The notes: generated from the letters alone by a model not told the origin. Numbered from the stretch's first letter, positions 11,742-22,740 are shown. The stretch is 64,000 nucleotides of DNA from Arabidopsis thaliana (GCF_000001735.4 NC_003074.8:21769261-21833260), one strand, 5' to 3'. Program-made: numbers and translations.

Positions 11742-12420
11742 CTATTCTCCTTCTCGTGGGGGAAAATATGTTGCCGTAGCTTGGCCGAGCTCGGTCATCT
11801 CCTGATTACTGGATGTCTCAGCACGCTCTGAGTCGGTTGCACGCAGAGCTCTAACTGCCGATGCTAGCATTGGGTTCTGCTCGACAATGATATCGAACAG
11901 AGCATCATAGTCCCGCTCCTTCTCGGTCATCTCCTGACCACTCGACGCCTTTTCTCGCTCTGAGTTAGTTGCCTCTCTAGCCCTCAACGCTGAGGCTATA
12001 ATTGGGTTCTGGTCAACAATCATATCTAACATAGCCCGTAGCCTCTCCTTAAGATCCGCAAGCTTGGCTTCCTGGTCTCGTTGCCTCTCCTTAAGATCCG
12101 CAACTTCAAGTTGCATCTGAAGGTAGTCTTGAGACATCTCTTGTGGCGGAGGAGGAGGTACCGTGGAAGAAGCTCTACGCATGAAGAAGAACATATCGTA
12201 GATACGCTCTTTATTGCGGGGAGCCAACTGTAAAAGAAAAGAAAAGACAGTTAGTTTATTCAAAGCTGTCATGAATTTATGTGATTGAAAACGGTGATCA
12301 AATAGTGTACCTCATAGTACATCTCATCCATCTGGGTCTGGGACCAACCCCCAGATTGTGCCGAACTCTGCCAATGTCCAACTATCTCTGTCGAGACCAC
12401 ATCGTGGAGCCTATACGCGA
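11742..12420 (-). other. Transposon-derived coding tail captured by the F-box gene (probable)
   Basis: The end of exon 3 and all of exon 4 have no counterpart in any paralogue in this window. The order [12 protein letters not shown], then [10 protein letters not shown], a proline run, EMSQ, and ADLKER coiled coil ending in a QNPxxASAxRAxEATxSE motif resembles the C-terminal part of plant Ptta/En-Spm (Transposase_24) proteins of CACTA-type DNA transposons. The resemblance is from memory of the family, not a search. Two copies of the QNP...QEMTE segment lie about 50 codons apart. No terminal inverted repeats or transposase core are visible, so only a fragment was captured. Confidence 0.5.
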
Positions 12421-13953
12421 CAACTTTTAAAATTCTAGGCACTTCAAAGTTTGTAGAATCATTCTCTTCGGCATCTATCTCCATCTCATCCAAACACGGG
12501 AAATACTCCAAGAAATGCCTTATCATCTCTTTCTCTCGAATTGTTCCACGAAACCCTCTAACCTCTAACTTCTTCACTGGACAAGATATGAGCGAACGAC
12601 CTTTGTCTTCCCGCGAAATGCAGTCACAAGCATCCCCGCATTTATCTGTCACAGAGTGTAAGAGACCCTGAAAGCATAAAGAAGACAATAAGACGATTGA
12701 GTCTAACCAACAACTTTAACAAATGTGTTGTCCGAGTAGTTTTATGGTCTGTAATTGACCTCAATGATTAGAAATTCTAGATGTGGACAGTTTCTCAGAA
12801 GAGCTGGCACTGCCTGCCAACCGCGACCCTCATCACTTTTAAGTCCTAAGGTTTTGAGGTTGTTGAACACAGGCATTGATTCACAGCACATAGTAAGAAC
12901 CTGAAAACAAGAAAAAAAAAACCCGAATGAGGTACTTTGCAATTGATCTTTCAAAAATGGACCAGAGAGAACATAATAGAAAACTGACCTCAAGAGTATC
13001 TTCAGTTAAGTAAAGTGTCTGAATATTTTGTATGCCGTTAATGAGCTTCACCACATTGCAAAATTGGAGAACAACATCACCCTCATCATCCTCTAACAAA
13101 TTGGTTCTCTTATCCGCTTGATCTGATCTTCATTTTTTATTATAAGATGGATTCGAGCCTCAAGTAACTTTCCCATTTTAACTAATGGATAATCCTCCGC
13201 AACTAAATCAGAATAGTTTAAGTAAAGCAGATTTGGAGTATCAATAGAAATGCTCTTTGGATGTTCAAACTCTTCAACACCGGTGCCGTGGATACTTAGC
13301 TTCGTGAGGCTTGCACTTGACATGGTTTCATCTAATTCTCTCCACTCCATATTAGCCATGTGTACTTCCTCAAGCACAGGGAAAGAAGAAAGAAATTTCT
13401 CCATCTCACCAAAGAAAATCAAGTCCGAGTCAATATTAAGACTTTTAAGATTTGGTAAGGAAGCGCCAATATCCCAATGCCACCAATTAACACAGTGTTC
13501 ACTTCTTAATTTCAGCTTAACCAGTGTTCTACTGACGAACATCTCTTGAGGTAGCCTATAACCACCATCCTCTTCGGTATCCTCATCAGAAAAATCAGTG
13601 AAAAGATAAAGATCCGAAACACCACGCTGCAGCACATTACATATCCAACGATTCACATGATCTGGATGAATACCAGTTATACACTTGAGGGAGAATTTCT
13701 CAATGGGAGAATCACCCTGCAAAGCCAGTACTCCGTCCACGAATTCCACGAAGCTCTGTCGAATTTCATCCCTTTCCGCTTTGCCCTCTTCCGGATGAAG
13801 AAAATCAGAGTCATCAATGTCAAGATTAGTTTCAAATTTCCACAGATTGAGCCAGCTCTTGGAGAGAACCGAAGTCAAAGCAGCGTGCTTGGTGGGAAGG
13901 AAGGACAAGATATGACAACGAACCTCCTCTGGTAGATTGCTGACACGATCCAT
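11742..13953 (-). CDS. Chimeric F-box/LRR protein with an extra coiled-coil C-terminal exon; exon 1 frameshifted
   Basis: Exon 1 (13953-12989) begins [16 protein letters not shown] and has the full set of LRR landmarks. Relative to paralogues it lacks 7 bases near 13105, so its length is 965 nt and the frame closes after 286 codons at 13093. A small extra intron spanning this point could restore the frame; otherwise only a truncated F-box/LRR protein is made. Exon 2 (12900-12760) and exon 3 (12667-12311) are normal at first, but exon 3 ends in new sequence ([14 protein letters not shown]) and splices at a good donor to a fourth exon (12227-11742). That exon encodes 161 residues, proline-rich at first ([10 protein letters not shown]), then a heptad-like ADLKER region and a duplicated segment of about 35 residues. 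Gene order suggests At3g58940. Confidence 0.7.
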
Positions 13954-14855
13954 CTTCTGTACACGAGATTAAAAGTACATTACTTCATCTACAACTAGAG
14001 ACAGCTTTAACAGTAAGGTAACATTAAGCAATCAGGAATCTAAAACATGAAATCAAACAGCTTTCCCCCAAAAGAGGAGAAGTGGGAACAGAGATAAACC
14101 CAGTTCACAGAATCAGTAGAAACAGAGAAGATGATTAAACTTCAGCATTTACCTCGTTACAAACGCTTAATCTAGTATCCAAATGTTGGGGATTTCAGTG
14201 AATGCGTCCAGTGGGAAGAGAGAGAGCGAGAATAGATTGCTTAATCGCTAGTTCATATGGCCGTAGACGCAAAGATATGAAGTCAACGCAAACATTTAGC
14301 GGAAGGTAGAGGGGAAAGTCCCAGACTTTCAGTTCGAGAAGACATGCTAATGCATCGGAGAAGCCGAAACCAAATTGAGGATTTTGCATTGAAAGCGGAC
14401 ACCACTAGTCCACTACACTACACCAGTGAGGTGACCCAGTCGAGTTTAGGCTCCGGTTTCGGTTTATTGGGTAAACGGGTAAACAAACCGGGGCAGTTTG
14501 AATTTGGGCTACGAAACGGCGAAAGTATGGTGGAACAAGTCAAGCCCAAGTAAAAGCCCAGTAGCAAACTGGTAAAACCTGGCCTGTGGCTGGTTGTTGC
14601 AAGTGGTGGTATTTAAAACAAAGTCTCCTTCCTCTTCTTCTTAAACGTTGGGTTTAAAATTGCAGAGAAGTCTATCTATATAAAGAGCCATAGAGGGAGA
14701 AGAAAGCAAACTTGTCGAAAGAAAAGCAGAAGATGTCCCAGATATATATCAAATATCTGAATGAAATGGTGTCGTTTTAATTTAGCTTCTAACAAGAATC
14801 AAAAAGAGCCTTTGACATCAAACTATGAGCTAAGTTTTTCCCAAGAAGACTTCAA
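13954..14855. other. Promoter/leader of the chimeric gene and 3' flank of the next gene
   Basis: The sequence before the ATG at 13953 reads GTACAG-AAG, fitting a leader intron end. The leader motif (14325-14356) and a GGTAAACAAACCGG plus AGCCCAAGT element (about 14465-14570) are shared with paralogues. An open stretch on the plus strand at 14344-14553 has no family similarity and overlaps these motifs. Confidence 0.5.
14325..14356. promoter_or_regulatory. Shared leader motif, copy 2
   Basis: Same block as at 11104-11135 (ACTTTCAGTTCGA then ACATGCTAATGCATC, one base changed), upstream of the chimeric F-box gene. Confidence 0.6.
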
Positions 14856-16580
14856 TCACTGTGCAGTCCACTTCTTATCCAAGGAACTACGCACCAGGAA
14901 CTGAACATCGCAACTATAGAACTCGTTGTAGAGTCTGAGCATCCGCGCAATAAGTTCAAACATCCCAGGGACTTCAAGGTCTGTGCGAGTGCGACCCTTC
15001 TCTTCAGCATAAATCTCTACCTTCTCCAAACACCTAAAAGAGTACAAGAAATGCTTTATCATCTCTAACTCTCTAATTGTTCCTCGAAACCCTTTGATCT
15101 GTAACTTCTTCACCGGACAAGACACGAGCGAACGGCCTTTGTCTTCCCTAGACACGTAGTCACAAGCATCCCCACATTTATTGGTCACAAAATGTCTTAG
15201 ACCCTGAAAGCAGATAAGTATAGAGTAAGGGAATTCAAAGAATGGTCTCTGTCATTGTTAATGTTTGACAAATGATCTGTGTTAATACCTCAAAGACCAG
15301 TGTTTCTAAATGTGGGCAGTTCCTTAAGAGAACCGGCATTCCCTCCCATCCTTCATTCTCGGCAGTCTTAACACTTAACAATTTGAGGTTGTTGAACACC
15401 GGCATCGATTTACAGCATAAAGAAAGCACCTGAAACAAGGCAAAGCCAAACTCAACATTACAACTGCAATATGTCCAGGATTGTTTCGATATATAAAAGC
15501 AGGAGCCTTAGAACAACAATGAAGTGTGCATTAGAACCTGTGAAAGGGCTTAAGAATTGTACACTCGGAATAACATAAATTTGAATCTCATACTTCCACA
15601 ATTTAGATGGGTTTACTTGAGTGCAGTGAAAAAAATACTATCAAAACAAAATAAAAACAGACCTGGAGAGTATCTAAAGATATGTAAAGTTTCTGAACAT
15701 TTCTTATGCCACTCATAAGCTTCCACCCATTTCGAAGACGCAGAAGAACGTCGTCCTCATCGTTATTTGGCGCTCTTCCTCGCTTGATTTGATCTTGATC
15801 TAATAAAAGGCTGATTCGAGCCTCAACTACGCTTGTCAAGTTAACTTTTGGATAATCCTCCGCAACCATATCATAATACTCAAAGTAAACCAGACTTGGG
15901 ATATCAAAAGAGATGCTCTTTGGATTTGAAAAGTTTTCACAGCCAATGGTAAAGATACTTAGCTTCCTGAGGCTTGCACTTGTCACGGTTTCATCCCAAT
16001 CCGGCCACTCATTAATAGACATGGATAATTCCTCAAGAACAGGGAAAGTAGGAAGAAACGTCTCAATCGTATCACAACGAATCCAAGCTGAGTCAATAAT
16101 GAGAGTTTTGAGCATTGGTAAGACAGGACCTAGTCTAGCCCACGCTACCCACTAATTAACACCTAATGAACATCTTAGTTTCAGCTCGACTAGTGACTCA
16201 CTGAAGAACAGTTTTCGAGGCAAAAAAGATTCTTCGTCAAAATCGATGTAAAGATCCATGTCCAAAACACCACGCTGCAGCACGTTACATATCCAACCAT
16301 CAAGTCGACGTGGATGAACACCAGTTTTACACTTGAGGGAAAACTTCTTAATGGGAGAATCAGCCTGCAATGCCAATACATTATCCACAAAATCCATGAA
16401 GCTCAGCAGAATTTCTTCTCTTTCCCTCTTCCCCTCTTCATCAATGTCAAGATTAGGGACAAGTGCAAACTGATTTCGCCACCTCTTGGAGACAACAGAT
16501 GCCAAAGCAGCCTCTTTTGTGGTAAGGAAGGATAATATATGACAGAGAACCTCATCTGGTAGACTGCTGAAGAGATCCAT
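14856..16580 (-). CDS. F-box/LRR (RNI-like) protein with an in-frame TAG in exon 1
   Basis: Exon 1 (16580-15663, 306 codons), exon 2 (15429-15289) and exon 3 (15203-14856) share one frame and good splice sites. The F-box is [20 protein letters not shown] at 16154-16152 interrupts exon 1 after 142 codons, where relatives have a tryptophan-rich VxWW stretch, so a TGG to TAG change is likely. No other lesion is seen, and the 163 codons after the stop are well conserved ([30 protein letters not shown]). The product is therefore either a 142-residue F-box-only protein, a protein from an extra splice that skips the stop, or nothing. Exon 3 keeps the CGDACD and [14 protein letters not shown] motifs. 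Gene order suggests At3g58950. Confidence 0.72.
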
Positions 16581-17885
16581 CTTCTCTGCACGGATACAAA
16601 GGAAGAAATTAAACTATCAACAATTCCCAAATAGGAAACCACCCAAAGCAAAAAGATTTTGAGACTGTGAACGAAAAAGAATGCCCAAATGAGAATACAA
16701 CTAGTAGAAGAAGAAGATATGAGGTAACTTCAGCAGCTACCTTGATACAGAGACAAAGTCCAATACTTTCGACTCTTAAGCCTTAGGGAAAAGGAAACTA
16801 AGCAAAATTCGCAGCAGTAACACTTGAAATTAGGTCAACTCCTCAACAAAGGCGTACGATGACAGTGATAAAAGAGAGGCGAAGTGGTGAAACATTGGTT
16901 TCTATGACCCTACAAACAAACAAAGGTCTCATGACAAATCTATAAAAACAAACATACTTTCAAAATGGAGATAGAAAAATTCGAGACCTACCTTGGGAGG
17001 AACAAACGCTAAATCAAAGACCTAGACTTGGGTTTCAATGAATGTGTCTGTCTAGTGTTCCTTTATTTAAATATCATCGATCGAAATCAAACGTTTTCGT
17101 CATGACCACGTTTTAAACAATGCGTTTTTTCCTTTTTTTTTATATATTAAAATGCTCCTCCTGGTTTAGCTCCAGAAACCGCACCTGCATCTGCACCATC
17201 AGAAAGTGATTCTCCAGCTCCGGCTCCAGATAAGTCTGGCAAGAAGAAGATGGCAGCAGCTGATGAGGCTGAACCACCTTCTCGACGAAGAACCCAAGAA
17301 GATCCTTCTTCTGTTGTCCAACATATCAAGATGTAAGTAGATTTGAATTTGTTTTTTTTGGTGTTTGATCGGTAAAAAGTAGTGAGAAGAGAGAGCCCGT
17401 GTTGTGTGAATAGTCATGGAAATGCGTCGGAGAGGAAGCTGAAAACTTCTCAATTTCCTCCTGGTTAGGTTCCTCGATTGGTTTGGTTCTGGTTTTGATT
17501 TCTTCGCCTGAATTCGTTTGGTTTTAAACCGAAAATTCGCCCGGTTTTATAATCTCGGTTTACTTAACCAAAACGGAGCGTTTGTGAGAAAATAAAAAAT
17601 GTTCACAACATGTTTACACCTCATCATCATGATGATTGATGTTCATAAACTTTTGTATGGGAATTATGAGCTTCAACGTAACCTTCAATATGGGGTATGG
17701 AATCAAAGTAATAAACTTCTATGGCTTCAGTTGGGTCCTGTTGTAGTTGAAATTGAATCTTGTTAAGATTTGTCACTTTGAATAAAACGTCAAAAGACAA
17801 CAACTCAAAGCAAATAACTGATGAAAAATCCTATCAATAGAATCTAGCTGACAGAAAACCAAGAAGAAAAGAAACAGAGTAATGC
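16581..17885. other. Intergenic between two minus-strand F-box genes
   Basis: The right part of this spacer (17460-17885) is 3' flank of the next gene. The left part is leader and promoter of the gene at 14856-16580, whose ATG is preceded by GTGCAG-AGAAG (leader intron end). A small foreign-looking coding fragment lies at 17154-17336. Confidence 0.5.
17154..17336 (+). other. Orphan Pro/Ala/Ser-rich coding fragment
   Basis: A 60-codon open stretch on the plus strand encodes an AP/SP-rich segment (APETAPASAPSESDSPAPAP), then DKSGKKK, then AAADEAEPP and an arginine-rich end. It has no ATG at its start (TAA two codons before) and is GC-richer than its surroundings. The first half resembles arabinogalactan or fasciclin-like arabinogalactan protein linkers. 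It ends at CAAGAT-GTAAGTAG, a perfect donor sequence, so it may be a displaced exon. I cannot name its parent gene. Confidence 0.35.
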
Positions 17886-19547
17886 TCAAACAGAGCTACG
17901 AGGAGGAATAAACTCGAACTGGGTCTTGCACTTAGACGATCTAGGAAGATTCAGCAGATTGGTTCTGAGTTGAACATGTTCCTCTTCATCTCTTTCATGA
18001 GAAAAAACTTTGACAAGCTCAAGACATGACAATTTCTCCAGGAAATGTTTCATGTGCTTCAACTCTATTTTAGTTCCGCTGTACTCGCTTATCTCTACGG
18101 TCTTCACAAGACATGACTCTAGGAAAGAATAATCTGACAAGCACTCACAAATAGGCTCATCATCGTCAGACTCCGATTCCTCCTCATCATCATCTTCAGA
18201 ATAAATCTCCTCAGACTCATAACCATCGCCCAACTGATAATTGTAGTGCAAGGGACCCTGTAACAAGAAGGAGAATTAGAGATTGGAGACTTCATTAGGT
18301 GTTGTTGTATACCTGAAATGTTTTGGGGTCCATACCCCAATGACGAGAGACTCTAGATTTGGAGACTTCTTCAGCAGATATGGCAGAGTTCGCCAACAGA
18401 ATTCACGTTCAGTTGCAATAGATAAACGATGCAAGTTTTCAAATACTGGGATTGCTTCATTGGAGAAATAAAACGCCTGAAGAACAAAAATAAAAATAAA
18501 AATCATAACCTCAAGAAACAATTTCATATCAAACGAGATTTTGATTCTTATACCACCCGGAAGCGGAAGTGAAGCAACGATAAGTGAAAAGGTTAAAAGT
18601 AGCAAAGAGTAAAAAAAAAGGAGCACACTTACAGCCACAGTATCAGTACTTGATAAGTTCAAGGTCTCAACGTTTCTTAACCCTTTGATCAGATTGGTTA
18701 CGCTTGGAACAGTATCACCACGACGTGCATGTTTTCCGGTCCAGGCGTGATGTAGTGGCAACGTAAGAGAGATTGTAGCTTCAACAAGGGAGTCGAGATT
18801 AACCGTCGGATATGATTTCGGAGGAAGATCATAGTACTTTAAGCTGGTTAGACTCGGAGTATCAAAAGTAATGCCCTCCATATCATAATAAGTATTACCA
18901 AAGTGATATCTGTGGTTCATAGTAAGTTTCTCTAGGGTTGGACTAGACACTCTGCGAGACCATTGCCAATGCTCCCATTGCACATTAAGCATCCTTAACT
19001 CTACAAGCACAGGGCAAGAAGACAGAAGCTTTTGGAACGCACAACCAGATTGATCAGAGAATTGAACTGCATCAATAATGAGAGTCTTAAGCGCCGGAAG
19101 AAGAGCATTCTCAGGAACAAGATCAATTTGTAAAATAGACCCAAGTTCAAGCTCAACAAGCGTCTTGCAAGTGAAGACTTCAACAGGTAGTGAATATCTT
19201 CCGTCGAGGGTAACCCATATATCAAGTTTAAGCTTCAAGACACCACGCTTCAGCACATTACAGAGAAAACGGTTGAGATCAGCATCACGATTTGGTCCAT
19301 CACGCCCGCGACGTTTTATAGAGACATTCTTTATGCGGGTACTGGCCGGAAGAGCCAGCAAACCATTCAAGAAATCCGTCAAACTTCCTTGATTCTCAAG
19401 TGTGTTATCAAACTCAAGATTTGGTACGATGGTATAGATATTTTGCCACCTCTTTGAGAGAACCGATGCGACAGCAGCGTCTTTTGCCGAAAGGAAAGAT
19501 ACGATGTTACTAATGATATCATTTGATAGACTGCTGATTCTATCCAT
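17886..19547 (-). CDS. F-box/LRR (RNI-like) protein, GPLHY subfamily, intact
   Basis: The start is the ATG at 19547 (MDRISSLSNDIISNIVSF); the codons upstream in frame begin with TTG. Exon 1 (19547-18633), exon 2 (18476-18336, 141 nt) and exon 3 (18257-17886) give 305 + 47 + 123 = 475 residues. LRR landmarks are LPALKTLIIDAVQF, ITFDTPSLTSLKY and KSYPTVNLDSLVEATI. Exon 3 starts GPLHYNYQLGDGYES, runs into an acidic stretch of about 20 residues, then CECLSDYSFLESC and an FBD-like HMKHFLEKLSCLELVKV. Intron 1 (156 nt) is a multiple of three and has no stop in frame, so an intron-retained form would also be translated. Gene order suggests At3g58960. Confidence 0.88.
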
Positions 19548-20194
19548 CTCTTTACTCAACTAATTGGAAGAAAGTTCTCGATCTACAAACATAGAAACGT
19601 CATAATACGATTCTCTGGAAACGAAAATACTTTGAAAGTGGAGATATATACCGAAGATATGCGGAGAAGAAGCAATACTAACTACGTGAGACTATAAGAA
19701 ACCATGGTTAGAAATTTTCAGAAATACCTTACTACGGGAGAGCCGAGAGGCGAGAAAGCAGAAGAGAAGTCACAAACTTTGACTTTGAGAGGACGACGTA
19801 CAAACTACAAACGCAGCCGAACCTATTTCTATTTGGCAACGAGAATTTTAGGGTTTCGGAAAGTAAATCTGTTCGGTTTACTTTAAGGTAACTTGGGAGA
19901 AAAACCAAAACGAAAATTTAGGGTTTTGGAAAGTAAAGCGGTTTGGCTAACTTTAAAATTGGTTTGGTTGGACCAGTTTTAATAACCAAAAATAAACCAC
20001 ACCGAACCAAATCAAATCAACCCATAAACTTAAGTTCGACAACGGAAAGCAGTTGATGATGAACTCGATACCAAGGTAGAGGATGAATGTTTTGTGTGAG
20101 GAATATAGAGAAAAATCATTGGAAGAGTAATAAGAGAGAGCTTTGAGAAGAGAGCAAACTAGTTGAAGAGTTCAATTATGTGCACAATTAGTTT
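19548..20194. other. Promoter/leader of the 17886-19547 gene
   Basis: The region contains AAACTTTGACTTTGAGAGGACGACG near 19774, a diverged version of the leader motif found upstream of three paralogues, and AACCGAACCAAAT-like AT-rich DNA. I see no other gene. Confidence 0.5.
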
Positions 20195-20340
20195 AAACAT
20201 TTTAATGACTTCGATGTCTGAATATAATTCTCTTCAACATATATACTCTTATATCATTTCCATCTACATGTGTTCCTCAACAACATATATGAATCACTAA
20301 CGTCTTCACTGGACAAGATATGAGTGAAACAACTCTGTCC
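20195..20340 (-). pseudogene. Orphan exon 3 relic of an F-box/LRR gene
   Basis: Read on the minus strand, 20340 downward gives [16 protein letters not shown], matching the exon 3 motif [16 protein letters not shown] of the family. After a frame change, VYVEENYI matches the later acidic segment (IYAEEND). Stops interrupt it and no exon 1 or 2 is found next to it. It lies just 3' of MRS2-4 and is a leftover of a lost cluster member. Confidence 0.65.
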
Positions 20341-20398
20341 AGTAACATATGTATAAATTATTACACAAGTGGCACATGGTTTGTAAGAGAGAGGGAGA

Positions 20399-21903
20399 TT
20401 ATGAGCCTAGCAGCTTCTTCCACCTGGCGTAACCAAGAGTGACCATGAAAAGCACAATGCAAAGTGCAGTAACACTCCACACAAAGTAACCAAAGACGCC
20501 ATGTATGCTATACAATGGACATGGTATGTTCATTCCAAACAAGCTGGCCAACAATGTCTCTGCGGCTATTGCAAACGAGGCTATGGTCAGCGTCAGCTGC
20601 AGCTGGATCAGTTCGTTTCGTTGATTATCCAGTTGAATGTTCACGTAGTCTTCTGTGTCGTCAATGTACTCCCTCACTGTAAGAATCTTGTTCCGCATTC
20701 CATCCAGTTGCATGAAGTATGCCTCCAACAACATCTCCAAATCCTCCACGTCATCTTCCTCTGTATTGCTCGTCACCATACTCGCACTTCTGTTTGATGT
20801 GAGCCGGTGAAGATTTGATGTATTATGTGCTGGGAGGGCAATGCTGTTTGATGCTGTACCCGCCAGTATTGCCTCGGTTTGCTGGTTCTGGATCCATTTC
20901 CTTGTTAAGTATAAGTCAGCCATGTCTTCGTTGTCATCTAACAAATGCTCGAGTTCATCTCTCACCTGAATAACACAACAGTTTAATGTTTCCATCCACC
21001 ACACAACATTATAGTATCCTGGGAAATGGTAACTTATTAAGCCTCTACCTTTTGTACACGAGCTAGCAAGCGGGTGAGATTACTTTTCAAACTTCGTACA
21101 TATTCAAGATTCTCAGTGCTGACATTCTTAGTGAGTTCATCAAGGACAGGCCAAGCTTCTGTCTCAAGAGCAGCCACACTTTTATCAACAAATGAGCAGA
21201 CGACCTCAAGTGCAATCTCCAGGACCTGAAACTCAAAAGGAAGCTCACTCTGCAAACCCTCTGCAGCTTCTGGATCAAGAGGAGATTGTACATTCGCAGA
21301 AGCTTGCAGTGCATTTTCATTCCCATTCCTCTGAGGAAACTGTTGCTTTAGTCGTTCAACGAATGGAAGAACTTCAGGACGGAGAGGATCCAACAACAAC
21401 ACTTCTTCTGCAGTAACTATTGCCTTTATGACCTCTAAATTCACAACAATAGCTTTCTCTCTGGCTGCAGAGCAAAAAAACAAGCTTATAACTTCAGAAA
21501 CACAATGTCCAAGCTAATTTGCAGCAATTGTGATCTTATGACCTAATCCAGGAATTAGCAAATCGAAGTTTTTACCGAGAATGTTAGAGGAGTGAGAGAA
21601 GACAGGGCCAAGTATCCTCAAATCCCTAGCGGGAACAGAAGCACGTTTGATGATTGTACTCTTATCGCACTCCACCACTTCCATAGCACCAGTCCGATCA
21701 AACCTCATCCACAGCCTAGCTCCTCCGGTTTTCTTCTTCGCCTTCCCCGTCGCTCCCACAGCCGATCCGCCAGCATGAATCGGTAGGGGAGGCGGTGGAG
21801 ATGAAGGCGTCGATGTCTGTGCGGAGTCATCCTTCACCGCAGAACCTTTTTTCCGGTGACGGATGCTTGAAAGACGGCGAAACGATAAGGGGCCCTTCCC
21901 CAT
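20399..21903 (-). CDS. MRS2-4: Magnesium transporter MRS2-4 (CorA/MRS2 family)
   Basis: Exons 21903-21576, 21464-21049 and 20965-20399 join to 436 residues, the length I know for MRS2-4 (MGT6, At3g58970). The long N-terminal part is soluble: a basic, Ser/Pro-rich start, then LWMRFD and the helical [27 protein letters not shown] region that forms the channel funnel in CorA proteins. Two membrane helices follow at about 369-391 and 404-424, with the diagnostic GMN motif at 392-394 between them. The family forms pentameric Mg2+ channels; MRS2-4 is reported in the ER and/or plasma membrane and to act in Mg uptake at low supply. It is an unrelated gene inside the F-box cluster, flanked on both sides by F-box relics. 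All splice sites are canonical. Confidence 0.95.
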
Positions 21904-22509
21904 GGATTCCAGCCACGAAACAAATAATTGTTTCAGTCAACTTCTTCGTCGCAGGTCAGAGATCTGGTGGTGGCTGTAGGAGAAAGCGCCGATCTCTGCC
22001 GCTTCTTCTTCGCTTTCTCCAATTCCGATGAATCCTTCCTCTGCCATAAACGTCAGGGTCAGTGAGGAATAGGGTTCGATTGACGGAAAAAAAAAGAATA
22101 GGGTTCGATTTTGTAACTAAAACTTTCTTACGGCGAAATTGCTATAGTCGATATCGATGTATTGAAACGGTATCGTTTGGTTTCTGAAGCGGTTTGGTTT
22201 TGGTTTTAATTTCCTGGCCAGAATCGGTTTGGTTCGGACCCAACGATCACACAGAACATGTATAATCTATTTTATCGAGTTCAATTCTCTGGGCTGCGTA
22301 TGCATCGTGAAAGACTATAGGCCCAACTAGATAAGCCCAGTTATCGTTATTCAAACATAATTAACAAGAGAAGAACTCAAGGGCAATTTCTGATGAAGAA
22401 TAAAATCAAAACAATTCATTTGAGAGTTTGGGAGTTTGAGAGTTGAACCTACAAGCAACACTGTACATAAAACAGTTTAAATTAACAAATAGAGCAAGTA
22501 GTAACAAAC
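21904..22509. other. Promoter region of MRS2-4
   Basis: The segment upstream of the ATG at 21903 contains a pair of site II-type elements (GGCCCA and AGCCCA between 22318 and 22342). I see no coding similarity. Confidence 0.45.
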
Positions 22510-22740
22510 TGAAACTGGGGTCTTGCAATTGAGTGATCTGGGAAGCTTTAGTAGATTGTTTCTAAGACAATGCTTTTCTATGGGCTCTGTTGCATAAGGA
22601 CGAACTTTGACAAGCTCAAGGTCAATCTAATGAATCTGTTTTGATCTCCTTTAGTTCCCCGGTAATCGGTGATCTCTAGCATTTTCACAGGACACGACAT
22701 TAGGAAAATATCCGGACAAGCACTCACAAACAGGTTTCAT
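22510..22740 (-). pseudogene. Orphan exon 3 relic, GPLHY subfamily
   Basis: On the minus strand from about 22735 down, CECLSGY-like codons, VSCENARDHRL-like sequence and a final LLKLPRSLNCKTPV match exon 3 of the genes at 17886-19547 and 7033-8728. The frame is broken several times. The start of the relic (a stretch around CTTGTCCGGATAT) is present twice, at about 22713 and 22778, showing a small local duplication. No exon 1 or 2 is attached. Confidence 0.65.

Noticed and set aside
18276-19559. A 427-codon open frame starting MSKEMDRISS as one exon
   Set aside because: Its first codon is TTG, and the middle 52 codons match the position of intron 1 in all paralogues. I report the spliced 475-residue form and list the open intron as a finding.
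20501-21416. Plus-strand open frames over MRS2-4
   Set aside because: They mirror the coding exons of MRS2-4 on the other strand and lack recognisable motifs.
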